Shown piece by piece: positions 34,917-46,655 of a stretch of 64,000 nucleotides of DNA; within the stretch, counting starts at the first letter, position 1, and the number at the start of each line of letters is the position of its first letter. The stretch lies in NCBI RefSeq assembly GCF_003265705.1, contig NW_020312817.1, positions 34,920,548 through 34,984,547 of the forward strand, in the 5' to 3' direction. The translations under genes were made by a program, and so were the position numbers. The notes under the pieces were generated by a model that saw nothing but the letters and a program-made list of their open reading frames with translations, was not told where the DNA came from and did no database searches. Source of the DNA: Callorhinus ursinus (Eukaryota; Chordata; Mammalia; Carnivora; Otariidae).

Positions 34917-36100
34917 CCTTTTATAAATAAACTTCTATCTCTGAGTTCTGTCCTTATAGAAAGAAAGTACGTAGGGCCAGTTTTCTACCCATCCCAATGC
35001 TTAAGTTTGCCTCAAGGAGCTTCCTGTTCTGTTCCAGCGGTGACGTGTTGCAAGCAGACCTGACAAGTGCAGACAGCTTGCTGTACCCTTTGAGCTTGGG
35101 CTGTGGCTCTAGCCCATGCTGTTTTAGGAAATAAGGTGGAAGATAGAGAATGGGGGGAGCTCTAATGGGAACAGGAAACAGGGCCTTCTCGGGGACTCCT
35201 TTCTACTCCTTTACTCTTCATCACACCATTGAAGGGGACAGAATGTCTCTATCACCTCTGCCTAATTCAGTTCCTTTCACAGGGGGGTCCTTGAGCCTCA
35301 AGATGGGACCACGGGCTCATCTTACCCTTAATTACAATGCATAAAGCTGGAGATTGGATCCAGGAAACTATATCCTGGCAGAAATGCTAAGACCAAAGAC
35401 AGAAGCTTATTGAAAAAGACGTGATCCATTTGCATTAAAAATATCAAACCACACACAAAGAGATTAATTGCCATGCCCTCCTATACCAGTATCATCTAGT
35501 GGAAACTACTCTAACCCCTAGTTCCTGCGAAAGAAAAAGTTAGGTCCAACAGTCATGTTTTGTACCATGTGATCCAGCTCTCTGTTCTCACAGCTGATTG
35601 GGCAAGAGGTGGGCACCTGATTCAAGGACAGTCAATCCATAAATTGGCTAGATTCCCTTGACCTGTAGCCAGGGCAAGGGAAGGGCAAATCAGAGTCCCT
35701 TTCGCAGAGAGGTGGCATGAAAACAAAGAGCGACGTTACCAGTTAGTGGCAGGGCAGAAAGGAATATGGCTGACCTATGTTTCTAATGATGAAATGCTGT
35801 GAACACTTACGAATTTCTATGGGTGAGGCCTGTAGTACCTCCTCAAACTGAGGACTAGCTTTTAGCACTGGTTTCTCTGAAGCCAGCCCATTCTGGTTCC
35901 TGATCTTGGGTTTCTGAAAACTCCCATTATCTTATCATGTATTTTTCTTAACATACTTGAGCTAACTGGAATGAGTGCCTGATACTTGTAGCCAAAAAAA
36001 AAAAGCCAAACTAAAGCACTATCAAAAAGCCAGGCAAAAGTGAGCCAAAATAAAGGGGACTGAGGAATCGGGAAGGTCTAAACTAGAAGCAACAGGAGTA
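34917..36100. other. Unique intergenic DNA, nothing recognised
   Basis: An A-run near 35994-36004; otherwise nothing seen. Confidence 0.5.
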
Positions 36101-36227
36101 AGCCCTGCATCGGGCTCCCTGCTCAGCAGGAGGCCTGCTTCTCCCTCTCCCACTCCCCCTGCTTGTGTTCCCTCTCTCGCTGTCTCTCTCTGTGTGTCAA
36201 ATAAATAAATAAAATCTTTAAAAAAAG
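36101..36227 (+). repeat. CAN SINE, 5'-truncated
   Basis: Begins in mid-body (CCCTGCATCGGGCTCCCTGC) and runs through the CCACTCCCCCTGCTTGTG body to the AAATAAATAAATAAAATC tail. The head is missing. Confidence 0.88.
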
Positions 36228-36287
36228 AATGCTCCAGAATTAGATAGTGATGATGGTTGCCCCGCTCAAATAATAACATCTTTAAAA

Positions 36288-36322
36288 CCACACACACACA
36301 TACACACACACACACACAAACA
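36288..36322. repeat. (AC)n microsatellite, interrupted
   Basis: AC units with one TAC and one AAAC break. Confidence 0.93.
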
Positions 36323-36415
36323 CAAAGCCGTTTTTTACTGGGGATAGTATACCTCTGTCCGGATTGTTGCAATGTCTCATGTCCTCTGTTGATGGTCAGA
36401 AATAAGAAGTGGGAG

Positions 36416-36597
36416 GGGTGCCTGGGTGGCTCAATTAAGCATCTGACTCTTGATTTCAGCTCAGGTCATGATCTTGGGGTTGTAGGATCGAGCCGCCATC
36501 AGCCTCCGAGCTGGGCATGGGGCCTGCTTGAGGTTCTCTCTTTCTCTCTCTCTCTCTCCCTTCCTCTCCCCCCCGCATGCTCTATCTCTTAAAAAAT
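36416..36597 (+). repeat. Older CAN SINE
   Basis: GGTGCCTGGGTGGCTCAATT head, CTCTTGATTTCAGCTCAGG as in the copy at 10.4 kb, then a CT-rich body and a weak A-rich end. Confidence 0.85.
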
Positions 36598-36720
36598 CAA
36601 GAACCTGAAATCTCAAAACTGCTATTCTTTTTCACTGAAATCAAGATATGATAATGCGGTGTTCTGTGATGTTTTAAAACAAATGACTGTGAGAATTTGC
36701 TATCAACAATGTATTTTAGA

Positions 36721-36813
36721 GTTGCCTGGTTGGCTCAATTGGTAGGGCATGCAACTCTTGATCTCAGAGTTGTGAGTTTGAGCCCCATGTTGGGTATAGA
36801 GATTACTTTTAAA
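36721..36813 (+). repeat. Old short CAN SINE
   Basis: GTTGCCTGGTTGGCTCAATT to TTGGGTATAGAGATTACTTT, the short variant without a CT body. AATGTATTTTA repeats flank it. Confidence 0.8.
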
Positions 36814-36904
36814 AAATGTATTTTATTTGGTAACAAAAATGCCAAATTCCCAAAGTAACAGAGTACACTCAGTTTTGAAGAAGTCCAATAAAGTTTGACA
36901 AAAT

Positions 36905-36971
36905 CAGTCTCTGCACTCAGTGTGGAGTTTGCTTCTCCCTCTCCCTATGCTCCTCCCCCTGCGCGCGCTCT

Positions 36972-37015
<44 letters not shown>

Positions 37016-37075
37016 AATAAATAAATAAATAAAATCTTTTTTAAAAATAAAAACTAAATTAAAAAAAAAAAGAAA
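36905..37075 (+). repeat. CAN SINE, 5'-truncated, with expanded CT run
   Basis: Starts near CACTCAGTGTGGAGTTTGCT, has GCGCGCGCTCTCGCGC and a long CT run (to 37012), then AAATAAATAAATAAATAAAA. The tail is complex and A-rich. Confidence 0.82.
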
Positions 37076-37300
37076 GAAGAAGTTGGGGCCCCAGCGCCTG
37101 GGTGGCTCAGTCGGTTAAACATCTGCCTTCAGCTCAGGTCATGATCCCAGGGTCCTGGGATCAAGCCCCGAGTCAGGCTCCCTGTTCCGTGGGGAGCCTA
37201 TTTCTCCCTCTCCTCCCCATTTGTGCTCTCTCTCTCTCTCTCTCTCTCAAATAAATAAATAAAATCTTTAAAAAAAGAAAAAAGAAGATGGGGCCCCAGG
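37076..37300 (+). repeat. CAN SINE with near-perfect target-site duplication
   Basis: SINE about 37094-37280. AAGAAGTTGGGGCCCCAG before and AAGAAGATGGGGCCCCAG after differ by one base. Inserted next to the tail of the preceding fragment. Confidence 0.9.
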
Positions 37301-37837
37301 ACTTGGGTCAAGAGTACCAGAGGAGAGCCCCATCCAGGAGGGTGGGGAAGCTCCAGGGCCATGGCAGGCTGAGAGCTAAGGGGAGGGACTGCTCAGAAGG
37401 AGCCCCTGGAAGGGGTTCTACAAAGGAACTTTAGAAACATGATATCTGATATCCACTTTTAAGTTTTCTTTCTCTGCACTGTAATTCCCTTATGCAATCC
37501 TCAAGACTTCACAGAGTTTGTTGAAACTGCAGGCTTATGTTCGCCGTGTCTTGGGTAATAGAAAGAAGGTTTTCACATTTCATGGTAAGGTAGATTAGAG
37601 GGTGATGGCCAGCTGGAAAAGCCATTATGAGATGTCCACGGGTGATTGGGGAAGAGTCCTAGAGCAGGTGACCAGCAGAAACCAGCATACATGGTGGAAT
37701 ATGTAAACACTTTCTGGAGATCTCAGAAATACGTGGAAAGAGGACTGGACTTGCTGCAGTCATATGAGATGGAGAGTAGAATCAGTATATGTGAAGAGAA
37801 GCAATCTAATAAGGCTGGGAAATCTGGAGACTATCTC
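37301..37837. other. Unique intergenic DNA, nothing recognised
   Basis: No gene or repeat recognised. Confidence 0.5.
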
Positions 37838-37876
37838 CCTTTCACTCTCTCTCTCTCTCTCTCTATAGATATATAA
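37838..37876. repeat. (TC)n then (AT)-rich simple repeat
   Basis: CT units 37843-37864 followed by TATAGATATATA. Confidence 0.93.
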
Positions 37877-37969
37877 AACAAATGTGTGTTGTGTGTATGC
37901 ATGTGTGTATATTATATATCTACATTGGGTTTATAGTACATACTTTTTCACTTTATATCATGAGGCTTT

Positions 37970-38400
37970 CTTAGTATCCTTAAATATTATTCAAGAACAT
38001 AGTAAGTATATAATAAATAATGGCCTCTTAGTGCCCTATGGTGTGATTATTCCATGCTTTTTTTAACTAATTCCAATTACTGGACTTTTTTTTAGTTTTT
38101 CACTTTTGTAAATAACACTGCAGTGAACATTCTTATGTTGTCTTTTTGCATATTAAAAAATTAATTCTGGGGCACCTGGGTGGCTCAGTTGGTTAAGTGT
38201 CTGACTGTTGATCTCAGGGTTGTGAGTTCAAGTCTTGCACTGGGCTCTATGCTGGGAGTTGAGCCTACTTAAAAAAAAATTATTTCTCACACTAAGTTCT
38301 CAGAACTGTATTTTCTGTGGCAAATGTCTTAAATGGTTTTAGGCTTTTGATAGAGATTGACAAATTGCCCATTGGAAAGATCATACCCAGAAGGACTTCA
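37970..38400. repeat. Ancient LINE-like fragment around a short SINE
   Basis: GTAAATAACACTGCAGTGAA then, right of the SINE, AGATTGACAAATTGCCCATT: an old L1 3' segment. Confidence 0.45.
38168..38280 (+). repeat. Old short CAN SINE
   Basis: GGGGCACCTGGGTGGCTCAG through GATCTCAGGGTTGTGAGTTC to GAGCCTACTTAAAAAAAAA. It has no CT body. AAAAAATTAATTCT and a similar copy flank it. Confidence 0.85.
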
Positions 38401-39439
38401 TAACCACCATGCCCCCATACCCCCAGAATTGTATGAGTGTCCATTTCACTACATTCTTCCTAGGGCAACTTGCATATTCAGAGGATTAGCTGTGTTCATT
38501 TAAAGATGCTGAACATGACAGACACAGACACAAGAAGGCAGTCGCTTGTTACCAAGGGATTTCACCAAGAAAATATGTCTCAATTTCCATGTCAAAAGAA
38601 TTGCTTTTCTTTATTTTCACAATAGTCTTTCTTTAGCAGGGTTAGCTGTGAGGAAACATCAATATTTCTTACAGAGAGAACTCACTGGATTCCTTAAAGG
38701 GGGTTTATTCCTCATTCTCCCCTTTCTACTTTGAAGGCAATGTGAAATAATCCATCTTCTGGTGACATGATTGAGGAAAAACCTTGTGTTCAATTTTCTC
38801 AAGTTTACCCCTGTAGGTATTCTGGCTCTAGGGAAATGCCTAATAGGTCTCACATAATATACTTACAGTGACCAAGACTTTAAATATAATTATGGGGAAT
38901 ATTGGTGGGAAAATGTGACTGAGGCATGAGATCACTTACAGGACCAGATTGATTGATCTGATGTTGTCTGTGAGAACGTGAAGGGTTTCAGAGAGGATCT
39001 GATGTCATAGATTTGAGAGAAACATCACAAATGATGTGCTCCCATGAACTCTCCTGGCTCTCCCTTAAGTACACCCCTCAATTTAAGGATAACCATGAGC
39101 AGCTCAGAGTTCCCGGCACCCCAGGTGGGCAGGAACATATAGAGCACAGTCTATGAGGGAACATCTACCTTGTTGGTGATCCTGCTCTCAAATAGGGAAG
39201 TGTGGGTCAAAGAAGATATCTATGCAAGCTGTTCAATTTCTCTGACTTCATGAATTCATGGGAAGTAGCTCTCTGGAAGTACACTAGAACTCTGTTCTGC
39301 ACCTTAAACACTTGACACCACAACTCCTCCACCGAACAGATAGGAAAACTAAGCAAGAAGGTTAGTTGTATCTCCTGAATTGTAATTAAATCATAAATGA
39401 ACCTGGGCTAGTTCTTGGAATGCTGTACATTTCCTTTTG
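38401..39439. other. Unique intergenic DNA, nothing recognised
   Basis: No gene or repeat recognised. Confidence 0.5.
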
Positions 39440-39930
39440 TTTTTAACAAAACTGTTGCTGACTACCAAATTAATGCATGTGTACTATATAGAGAGAAAAA
39501 AGTACAAAGAATAAAATAAAAATTACCCATAATCCCAGAATTCAAAGATGGCCACTGTTAACATTCTTGTAGCTATTTTTCCAATCTTTTATCCATAGAT
39601 TTATATACATACAGTCATCTCTTTTATAATCCTGAGGTCATACAGGATTATTTTGTAACCTCTTCTTTTCTTGTAGCAGGTTGCTTTTTATTTTGCACCA
39701 TTAAAAAAATAAAATTGTGAGGAGACTTCTTGGTAGATACCTCAATAGCTCTGATTATTTCTTTGGGGCTCATTCTTAGAAGTGAAGTTGCTAAGTTAAA
39801 GGTAAATCACATTTTAGGGCTTTGGATAAATACTACTAACATGCTCTCCAGAAATGTTAACCATCTTACACATCTATTAGCGGTAAATAAGACTACCTGT
39901 TTACCTGCCTCTTCATCTATGCTAAATAGT
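39440..39930. repeat. Ancient LINE-like fragment
   Basis: AAAATTACCCATAATCCCAG, GGCCACTGTTAACATTCTTG, TTCTTAGAAGTGAAGTTGCTA in part match the same old segment. The SINE at 39952 follows. Confidence 0.5.
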
Positions 39931-39951
39931 ATTTAAAAAAAAAATTTTCCC

Positions 39952-40134
39952 GGGGCACCTGGGTGGCTCAGATGGTTAAGCACCTGCCTTCGGCTCAGGT
40001 CATGATCCCAGGGTCCTGGGATTGAGTTCTGCATCAGGCTCCCTGCTCGGCGGGGAGCCTGCTTCTCCTTCTGCCCCCCCCTCCCCCTCTGACTCTCATG
40101 AATAAATAAATAAATAAATAAATAAATAAAATTA
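39952..40134 (+). repeat. CAN SINE
   Basis: GGGGCACCTGGGTGGCTCAG head to a tail of at least seven AAAT units (40101-40134). AAAATTTTCCC-type repeats surround it. Confidence 0.92.
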
Positions 40135-41311
40135 AAAAAAATTTTTCCCAGTTTGATTTCTGGCAGATGGTATCAAATATTCTTGTTCTTATACAGAATT
40201 ATTGGTGATTTGTATTTCTTCCTCTGTGAAATGTCTGCTCCTGTCCTTAGTTTTGCCTATGTTGCTTGACCTGCAGTTGGGCCAACTTGGTGAGCCTGGT
40301 TTTCTGCAAAATCCTGGATGACTGGGACTGGCAAGTGCTCCACACTGACGAGAAGATGGCTTCCCCACACCCTTGGTCCTGGGAAGCTCCCTGGGGGCGC
40401 TTCCATAGTAATGGCTTCTTGCTTTGGTGAGTGGCCCATCTTATGCCATGGACTGTGTGTACCTGGGCCACATCTTGCCACACAGGCTGGTGCAAAAATG
40501 CTGCCATTTTGAAATGAAAGTTTTAGGTCTGAGGTAATCTCATATCATTTTCATTCATAGACTACCAGATTCATAGATTCTCCCAAAACTTCAGCCTTCA
40601 CAGTTTACATTGAGGGGACATGGCTATGGAGGCCTTATCTGGAAATGACCATTCAGTTAAGTGCAGGCCCCCAAGTACCCAAGAATGAAGAACCCCTCCT
40701 GTGCTAGGAGGACATTAATGATGACCATGATTGGCCTATGCAACTGGAAACGCTCTGCTATTACAGACCATTCATACCTTGATCAAGCACTCAGTGTGGG
40801 CAAAGCCAAGCTTCAGACTAGAAGGAGGATGAGGAAAGATCCAAAAAGCTTCCTGACCACCTACATGAGGGCCCACAGACGTGCACACCCATGACTTCTG
40901 TTTGCAAGCACATGCACATGAAATTATCAAGAAAAGAAACTAAAGGGAATGACATGATTAAAAGCAAATAATTTTATATTTCTTCCTGTCTTTCTCCAAA
41001 AATAATTTCTGACTGCCTAAAGGCAAATTAATACAGTAACACCCATATAGCTTACTCCTCTGATGGACCTATAAAAGGTACTCAAAGACTACCTCCCTAA
41101 AGTCTGCAGGCAAAAAGGAAACTGCTTCTTAAGTACATTGGAAAGTCTTTATGTGCTTTAATTACTCCCATGAAGAACCATACACTCAGGGTGGGAAACC
41201 TTCAGGCCTTTAATCTTATTATTATAGCCCAAGTGTTTCATTGTACTTAAGAACCACTTAGACTTCTTACATTTCTAGTTACAATTTTTATTTATTTGTT
41301 TGTTTGTTTGT
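40135..41311. other. Unresolved segment, possible decayed retrocopy
   Basis: 40240-40920 is less AT-rich than its flanks and has open pieces in several frames (plus strand 40318-40512 and 40661-40894, minus 40247-40507). I could not match them to a protein, and I see no A tail or duplication. 40920-41311 shows nothing. Confidence 0.3.
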
Positions 41312-41422
41312 TTTTTAGGATTTTATTTTTTGTAAGTAATCTCTATACCCAACATAGGGCTTGAATTTACAACCCCGAGATCAAGAGTGCATGCTCCACT
41401 GACTGAGCCAGCCAGGCGCCCC
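41312..41422 (-). repeat. Old short CAN SINE
   Basis: GATTTTATTTTTTGTAAGTA, GGGCTTGAATTTACAACCCC, to TGAGCCAGCCAGGCGCCCC. It lies just left of the SUMO2 retrocopy. Confidence 0.85.
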
Positions 41423-41429
41423 TATAATT

Positions 41430-42415
41430 TATTTTTTAAACTTTTTTTTCATTTTAAACAAGAAGTTTATTTAAACAACAAGACGCTTGCCTTGAAGGGA
41501 AAACTATCTAGGATTCATTTCTTTTAGAGTAATTTATCCCTACTTAAAGACAGATTGCTCTACATGTAACAGCTACGTACAAAAAAGTTATAAATTTGTC
41601 CTTGGTTTTACAATGATAAATGAAAAACATTAAAATTCTCCAATCGAGCAAGGTATGCAAGGATTTTTATGTTGTTCTTTTTTTGTTAAACACTGAGAGC
41701 AAAATAACTTACTAGAATATAAAGATAAGAGCTGACTGAGCATGCCACTAATGGAGAGAGGGGGTATTTTCACAGAAGCAGTATTTTCCCCCATCCCATC
41801 TCCATTTGATGTCGATCAAAACATACCATTGGCCATTTAGTTAAAAAAAAATGCAATATGCTTGTGCACATATACAGTTACTTTATGTACAATAAAGGAA
41901 TGGGGAAGGGGAAAATGAAGGAATAGAGAAAACTATACTGTAGTAGTCAGGATGTGGTGGAACCAAATTGCAGCTTTCTAATTGAGAATGTCTTCTTGGT
42001 CTGGAGGAACAGAGTTCTGGAGTAAAGTAGCAGGTTCCCTTTTTAGTAGACACCTCCTGTCTGCTGCTGGAACACATCGATTGTATCTTCATCCTCCATT
42101 TCCAACTGGCAGGTGTGTCTGTTTCATTGATGGCTGCCCATCAAATCGGAATCTGATCTGCCTCATTGACAAACCCTGTCGTTCACAATAGGCTTTCATT
42201 AGTTTACTAAGTGGTGTATGTCTCTTAATCTTAAACTGCACCACAGAACCATCCTGCCCCGCCACCTTCAAATTAATATGATTGTTGTTCTCAGTCTTGA
42301 CTCCTTCCTTGGGCTTTTCGTCGGCCGTAGCGAGCGCCAGAGTCTCCTCAGCGGCCGCTTCACAAAAGAGGTACCGGGTCCGCACCGAACGAGCGCACCT
42401 ATTTTTTAAACTTTT
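41430..42415 (-). mobile_element. SUMO2 retrocopy insertion with target-site duplications
   Basis: The repeat TATTTTTTAAACTTTT occurs at 41430-41445 and 42400-42415, flanking 5' UTR, coding relic and a 3' UTR of about 600 bases. An AATAAA signal (plus-strand TTTATT at 41467-41472) precedes the A tail, seen as T residues from 41442. The target was the A-rich tail region of a SINE (42416-42632). Confidence 0.88.
42043..42328 (-). pseudogene. SUMO2P: SUMO2 processed pseudogene, coding relic
   Basis: On the minus strand the sequence reads as SUMO2 from residue 2 through FDGQP (residue 66) without introns. SUMO2 is the small ubiquitin-like modifier joined to lysines through a C-terminal Gly-Gly. 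Breaks are visible. The start codon has become ACG (42326-42328). Asp16 is Asn. One base is lost just after Pro66 (near 42130) and a second about 20 bases on, so the C-terminal part with the TGGVY end (stop at 42043-42045) is out of frame. The open frame upstream of the ACG is translated former 5' UTR. No functional protein is expected. Confidence 0.93.
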
Positions 42416-42632
42416 ATTTTTATTTATTTATTTACTCATTTATTGAGAGAGAGTGAGAGAGAGCAGGGCTGGGGGAGGAGCAAAGGGAGAAGGAGAGAGA
42501 GAGAGAGAGAATCTTAAGCAGGCTCTACTCCCAGTGCAGAGCCCAATGGAGGACTCGGTCCCACCACTGAGATCATGATCCGAGCAGAAATCAAGAGTTG
42601 GATGCTCAACCAACTGAGCCACCCAGGTGCCC
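42416..42632 (-). repeat. Older CAN SINE
   Basis: TATTTTTATTTATTTATTTA, GA-rich body, AATCAAGAGTTGGATGC, to TGAGCCACCCAGGTGCCCC. Its A-rich tail is where the SUMO2 retrocopy landed. Confidence 0.87.
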
Positions 42633-43327
42633 CTATTTTTTTAAATACCTGTTCTTTACTCATAGACTTCTGACATCTGGAGAGAGAAAAATTTAAAATA
42701 AAATAAATCTTATATTTTATGTTTATTGTTATTTAAATCAGAGGCCATTTTACCTGTAGGCTTTTATGAGATTTCTTTACGATGTTTTGATACTATATTT
42801 GGTCATTTGGTTACTAGATTTCAATTCTGGTGTTTTAAAGGATCATAGAGTAGTGAATATCTAAAAATGTGCAACTGCGGTATCATCTGATAGTATACCT
42901 GATATTAAGTTTCTAGTTAATCAGGCTTAGTTTTATCAGGTCATCTACAACAGCTTGTTGAGGTTCTACTGTGGTATGAAAATAAATATGGATGAGTAAT
43001 ATTGGACTTGCCTCTGAGTGGGACATAAATTAGTCCAAGAAGTATTATTTTTTGAGGACAATAAGAAATTAATATGGATGATAAATTGTTATCTAAGGAA
43101 TGGTCATTATATTAGCTTGCAGTACAAACAAAGTGAATAGTGGGTAAGGGGGATAGTAGTGTGGGGTGGGGAGGAAGCAACTAGTAGGTAACTACTGGAG
43201 AGTCTAGGAAATCAGGTTCTCCAGCTGAAGGAGGAAGGAAGAGAGAAGACTTGGTAAGGTACCCCCAATTCTAGAAATGTGCCCCTTTACCATTCTTCAG
43301 CTCAAGTTAATCTTCTGCTCTTTTTTG
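42633..43327. other. Unique AT-rich DNA, nothing recognised
   Basis: No gene or repeat recognised. Confidence 0.5.
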
Positions 43328-44130
43328 TTCACTCAACAAATATTTATTGAGCACTTTCCATATACGAGGTACTTTCCTAGGAGCTCGAAATAACAGCAGT
43401 GAACAAGACAGACAAAATCCTGCCAAACTTCTTTAAACGTTAACCCGTATTTTCTCTTTCTGCTTTCACACCACCCTCTTAGTCTTTCTCCCCCTACAAC
43501 CTGATATCCTTCCCACCATCATGATAAAACAGCTCTCTAAAGACCAGTGACCTTCTGATCACTGTGTCTAGTGCCCCTTTCTCAATTCTGTTCCTTGGAC
43601 TCTAGTATTTAATATCATCTGATATCTGTCATTTTTTAAAGCCTCAGCTCCTTTGGGTTCTGTGATATGGCACTAGGTTGTTTTTTGTTTGTTTGTTTTT
43701 GTTTATTTATTTATTTAGATTTTTAAAAAAATTTTATTCATGAGAAACAGAGAGGCAGAGGGAGAAGCAGGCTCCCCACTGAGTAGGGAACCTGATGTGG
43801 GACTCGATCCCAGGACCCCGGGGTCATGACCTGAGCCGAAGGCAGACGCTTAATCGACTGAGCCACTGAGGTGTCCCAATATGGCACTGTTTTGTTTGTT
43901 TCCTACAACTGTTACTTCTTCCGACTCATTCTCTTGCCTCCTAAGTAAATATTGGTGGTCCCTCAAGTCCAACACTTTGCTTATTTTTTTTCTCTGTCTC
44001 TTAAATCTTCTCCCCTGATGATTTCTCATGGCTTGCATCTTTGGCTCTATTTAGAAAAATCCTAAATCTATATTCCCGGACCCAGCCCTCTCCTAAACCC
44101 TAGTCCCACATTTCAAACTGTGTGCGGGAA
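43328..44130 (+). repeat. L2 fragments, split by a SINE
   Basis: CACTCAACAAATATTTATTG at 43328; further LINE text in 43430-43663 and 43880-44130 around the SINE, for example TATATTCCCGGACCCAGCCC. Strongly decayed. Confidence 0.5.
43700..43876 (-). repeat. CAN SINE
   Basis: Reversed SINE from a T-rich tail to TGAGCCACTGAGGTGTCCC. ATATGGCACT repeats at about 43664 and 43879 are its target-site duplication. It interrupts an L2. Confidence 0.88.
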
Positions 44131-44179
44131 GCTTCCATCTGGGCATCTGAGCATGATGCTAGCACAATGTGTTTAAAAG

Positions 44180-44440
44180 TGTTTGTACCACTCAGGGTTC
44201 TCAACTGCAAACAACAGAAACCCACTCTGGCTAAGTCACACAGAAAATGAATTCACTGGGAGGATATCAAGTGGCTCACTGGGTAGACAGGGAAGCCAGA
44301 GGACCAAGCATGGAAAACGGGCAGGAACCCAGGCAGTCTGGAGCACGGAGAGCACAGCCAAGTTCACCCCACAGGAGGAGTCTGTTGAGGACGCTGCCCT
44401 GGAGCTGGCTGTCCCCCCATCTTCCCCCTCCCCCACAATC
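44180..44440. repeat. Possible ancient interspersed repeat
   Basis: AACAACAGAAACCCACTCTG then GCTAAGTCACACAGAAAATG parallels the element at 3.2 kb. The open frames here on both strands overlap each other and look like chance. Confidence 0.35.
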
Positions 44441-44789
44441 AGTGCTGGACTTCAGTTTCTCAACCTAACTTCCAGTGTGATACTTAACTGCTAGTTTTTG
44501 TGTTATTCCCCCCAATTTAAAAAGCTGAGCTGGGGCTTCCAATTGGTCTAAGTCATGACAAAAATGACCTCTAATTCCCCTCAGCTTCCCACAGAAGGAA
44601 AGGAATTCTGATGCAGGCCAATGAGATACGGCAATTAATCACTGTATTTTATTTTCTATAATCACCTCATTTCTTAAAGTTGCCATTTGCATTTAATGCT
44701 GACATCATTTTCTCCATCACTAGGAACTGCACCTCAAAACTCTCCTTTACCTCTTCCTCTCCTTCAGCTTCTGAGGCAGTCATCCAGGT

Positions 44790-45050
44790 CTGTGAGGGTT
44801 TTCTTTGTTGTTCATTCATGTGTTGTTGTTTCCCTTCACGCTCTTTTCTTCTTGGACCTTTCTGACCTCCCTCCCCTGCAACAGCCTCCTAACTGCATTC
44901 CCCACTTTCGATGCCTCCTCCAGTTTATCCGCCCACAGGTTAATTTTTCTGTGACAACACTTTGATCATATCGCTTGCTGCTAAAACTACATTGTTGATA
45001 GATGTCTCAGCCTGGCATTCAAAGATCTCCACAACAAAAATCCCAATGAG
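44790..45050 (+). repeat. L2 fragment
   Basis: ACAGCCTCCTAACTGCATTC, TTTGATCATATCGCTTGCTG, CAGCCTGGCATTCAAAGATC in L2 order. Confidence 0.65.
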
Positions 45051-45059
45051 AATAAGAGG

Positions 45060-45230
45060 TAAACTGGTGCAGTGAAAAGAACTTGACCCTCAGATGCAGA
45101 CTAACATGGGTTCAAACCCTGATTGTCCTACATTCTAATTGTATACTTCTGAGACTCATTTTTTTGGTCTGAAAAAATGGGGGTAATAAAATATATCTCC
45201 GAGGGCATTTGTAAGTCAGCTCTTTGAAAG
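45060..45230 (+). repeat. MIR
   Basis: ACATGGGTTCAAACCCTGAT and GGTCTGAAAAAATGGGGGTA mark a diverged MIR core and 3' part. Confidence 0.7.
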
Positions 45231-46159
45231 TCAGAATGGTGTTGCTATAATTTGCATTTAGGTTGCAACATCAACTCACAGATGCTTATAATGGACAATA
45301 TTCAATTACAGACCTGTCTGATTCAAAACCTTAAATAAGATTGTCATCAATGTGGTTTTAGCACAGGCAGGTTGGGATCAGCATTCTACATGTTTTGGGG
45401 GCTGGCAATCTAACCATCATTTATAGCATTGTTCCTGATTTCAAACAGCTGACTTACAAATGACCTTTTGGAAATATTTTATTTGCAAGTAGAGAACTTC
45501 CTGTGTTATTCATTTTGAGAGTTGAATTTCCCTGATTGGCTGCTTTCCACTATAACATTGCTATTTTAAAGTATTTCCCTGCAGAATTTCAATTTTGTGA
45601 GAAGCTGCTATGAATTCCTTGTGGGGAAAAAGTGTATAGTTATGGTGGACAGATGAAAATTATCAGTTATCATTTCTAAGGTTTGCCCAACATCCAGTAA
45701 ATGTGGTGAAGCTCTAGCACGTAGAAAGAAATTTTGAATCAGTTCTACAATCTCAAGCCCCACTTCATGGCATAAATCTTAGGTTGGCATTGGAAAAACT
45801 TAACTCTTCAGCCCACACTTGTTCTCTTTTCTCTGCTTGTCACGAATGTCCCCATTAGAGCTATCAACAATAACTTGCATCCACATTCATTCACTCACTC
45901 ATGCGTCCACCTCCCCCTAAGTGAGGCATGTTTGGTGATCCTCACAGGATAGATTTCATTTGCATAAACTCTTGCCAAGAATTTACAGGACTATTAATTG
46001 CTCGATTCTTTTCTGAGGTCTGTAAGTCTGGAAAGTCTTAGGTGAAAGATAACAATCATGCCAAGCTTGGTAAAACAATTATTTAATGAGCATGATATTT
46101 TAAACCAGTCTCTACAGATACAATTTGTGGGTGAGTGTGTGCAACATATTTTTTGTTTT
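45231..46159. other. Unique AT-rich DNA, nothing recognised
   Basis: No gene or repeat recognised. Confidence 0.5.
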
Positions 46160-46335
46160 TGCATCATTAATGGTTTTTAAAAATTAAAACACATTTATGA
46201 TACTAAAATAATATAAAAGTGAAATCCCCTGTATCTCTCTCTACCCTTGCCTTCCACCACTCAATTTTATTTCCTAGAGGCAATTACTTTTTAACACTTT
46301 GGGGTATATCCTCCCACACTCTTTGTTTTTTCTCT
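46160..46335. repeat. Ancient LINE-like fragment
   Basis: AAAGTGAAATCCCCTGTATC, CTAGAGGCAATTACTTTTTA and TATATCCTCCCACACTCTTT resemble the old L1 segment seen elsewhere in the window. Confidence 0.4.
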
Positions 46336-46655
46336 TGCAATCATTTTAGTTGGCCCTAAACATTCTTTATGGTTAGAAGCTAGAACAACCCTGCCATTTA
46401 GCCTCTTACAGATTTTGGAGCTCTTTCATACACCTCTTATGTTAAACATATAATTAAAATAAAGAAACTCCCCCCCCCAAAAAATTTAAGTTTTGTTCTG
46501 TATCACACATAAGCTCATATGGACAATCTACGCAATTCCAGGACCATAGGGTTTAGTCTTAAAATAACATTAAGACAATGAAATAAAGAGTGGAAAGCCC
46601 AACATAACCTAAGAAAAACTAAAAACAAAGCAAACCAAAAAGCACTTCATTATTT
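46336..46655. other. Unique AT-rich DNA, nothing recognised
   Basis: Includes a C-run followed by an A-run at about 46471-46486. Confidence 0.5.
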
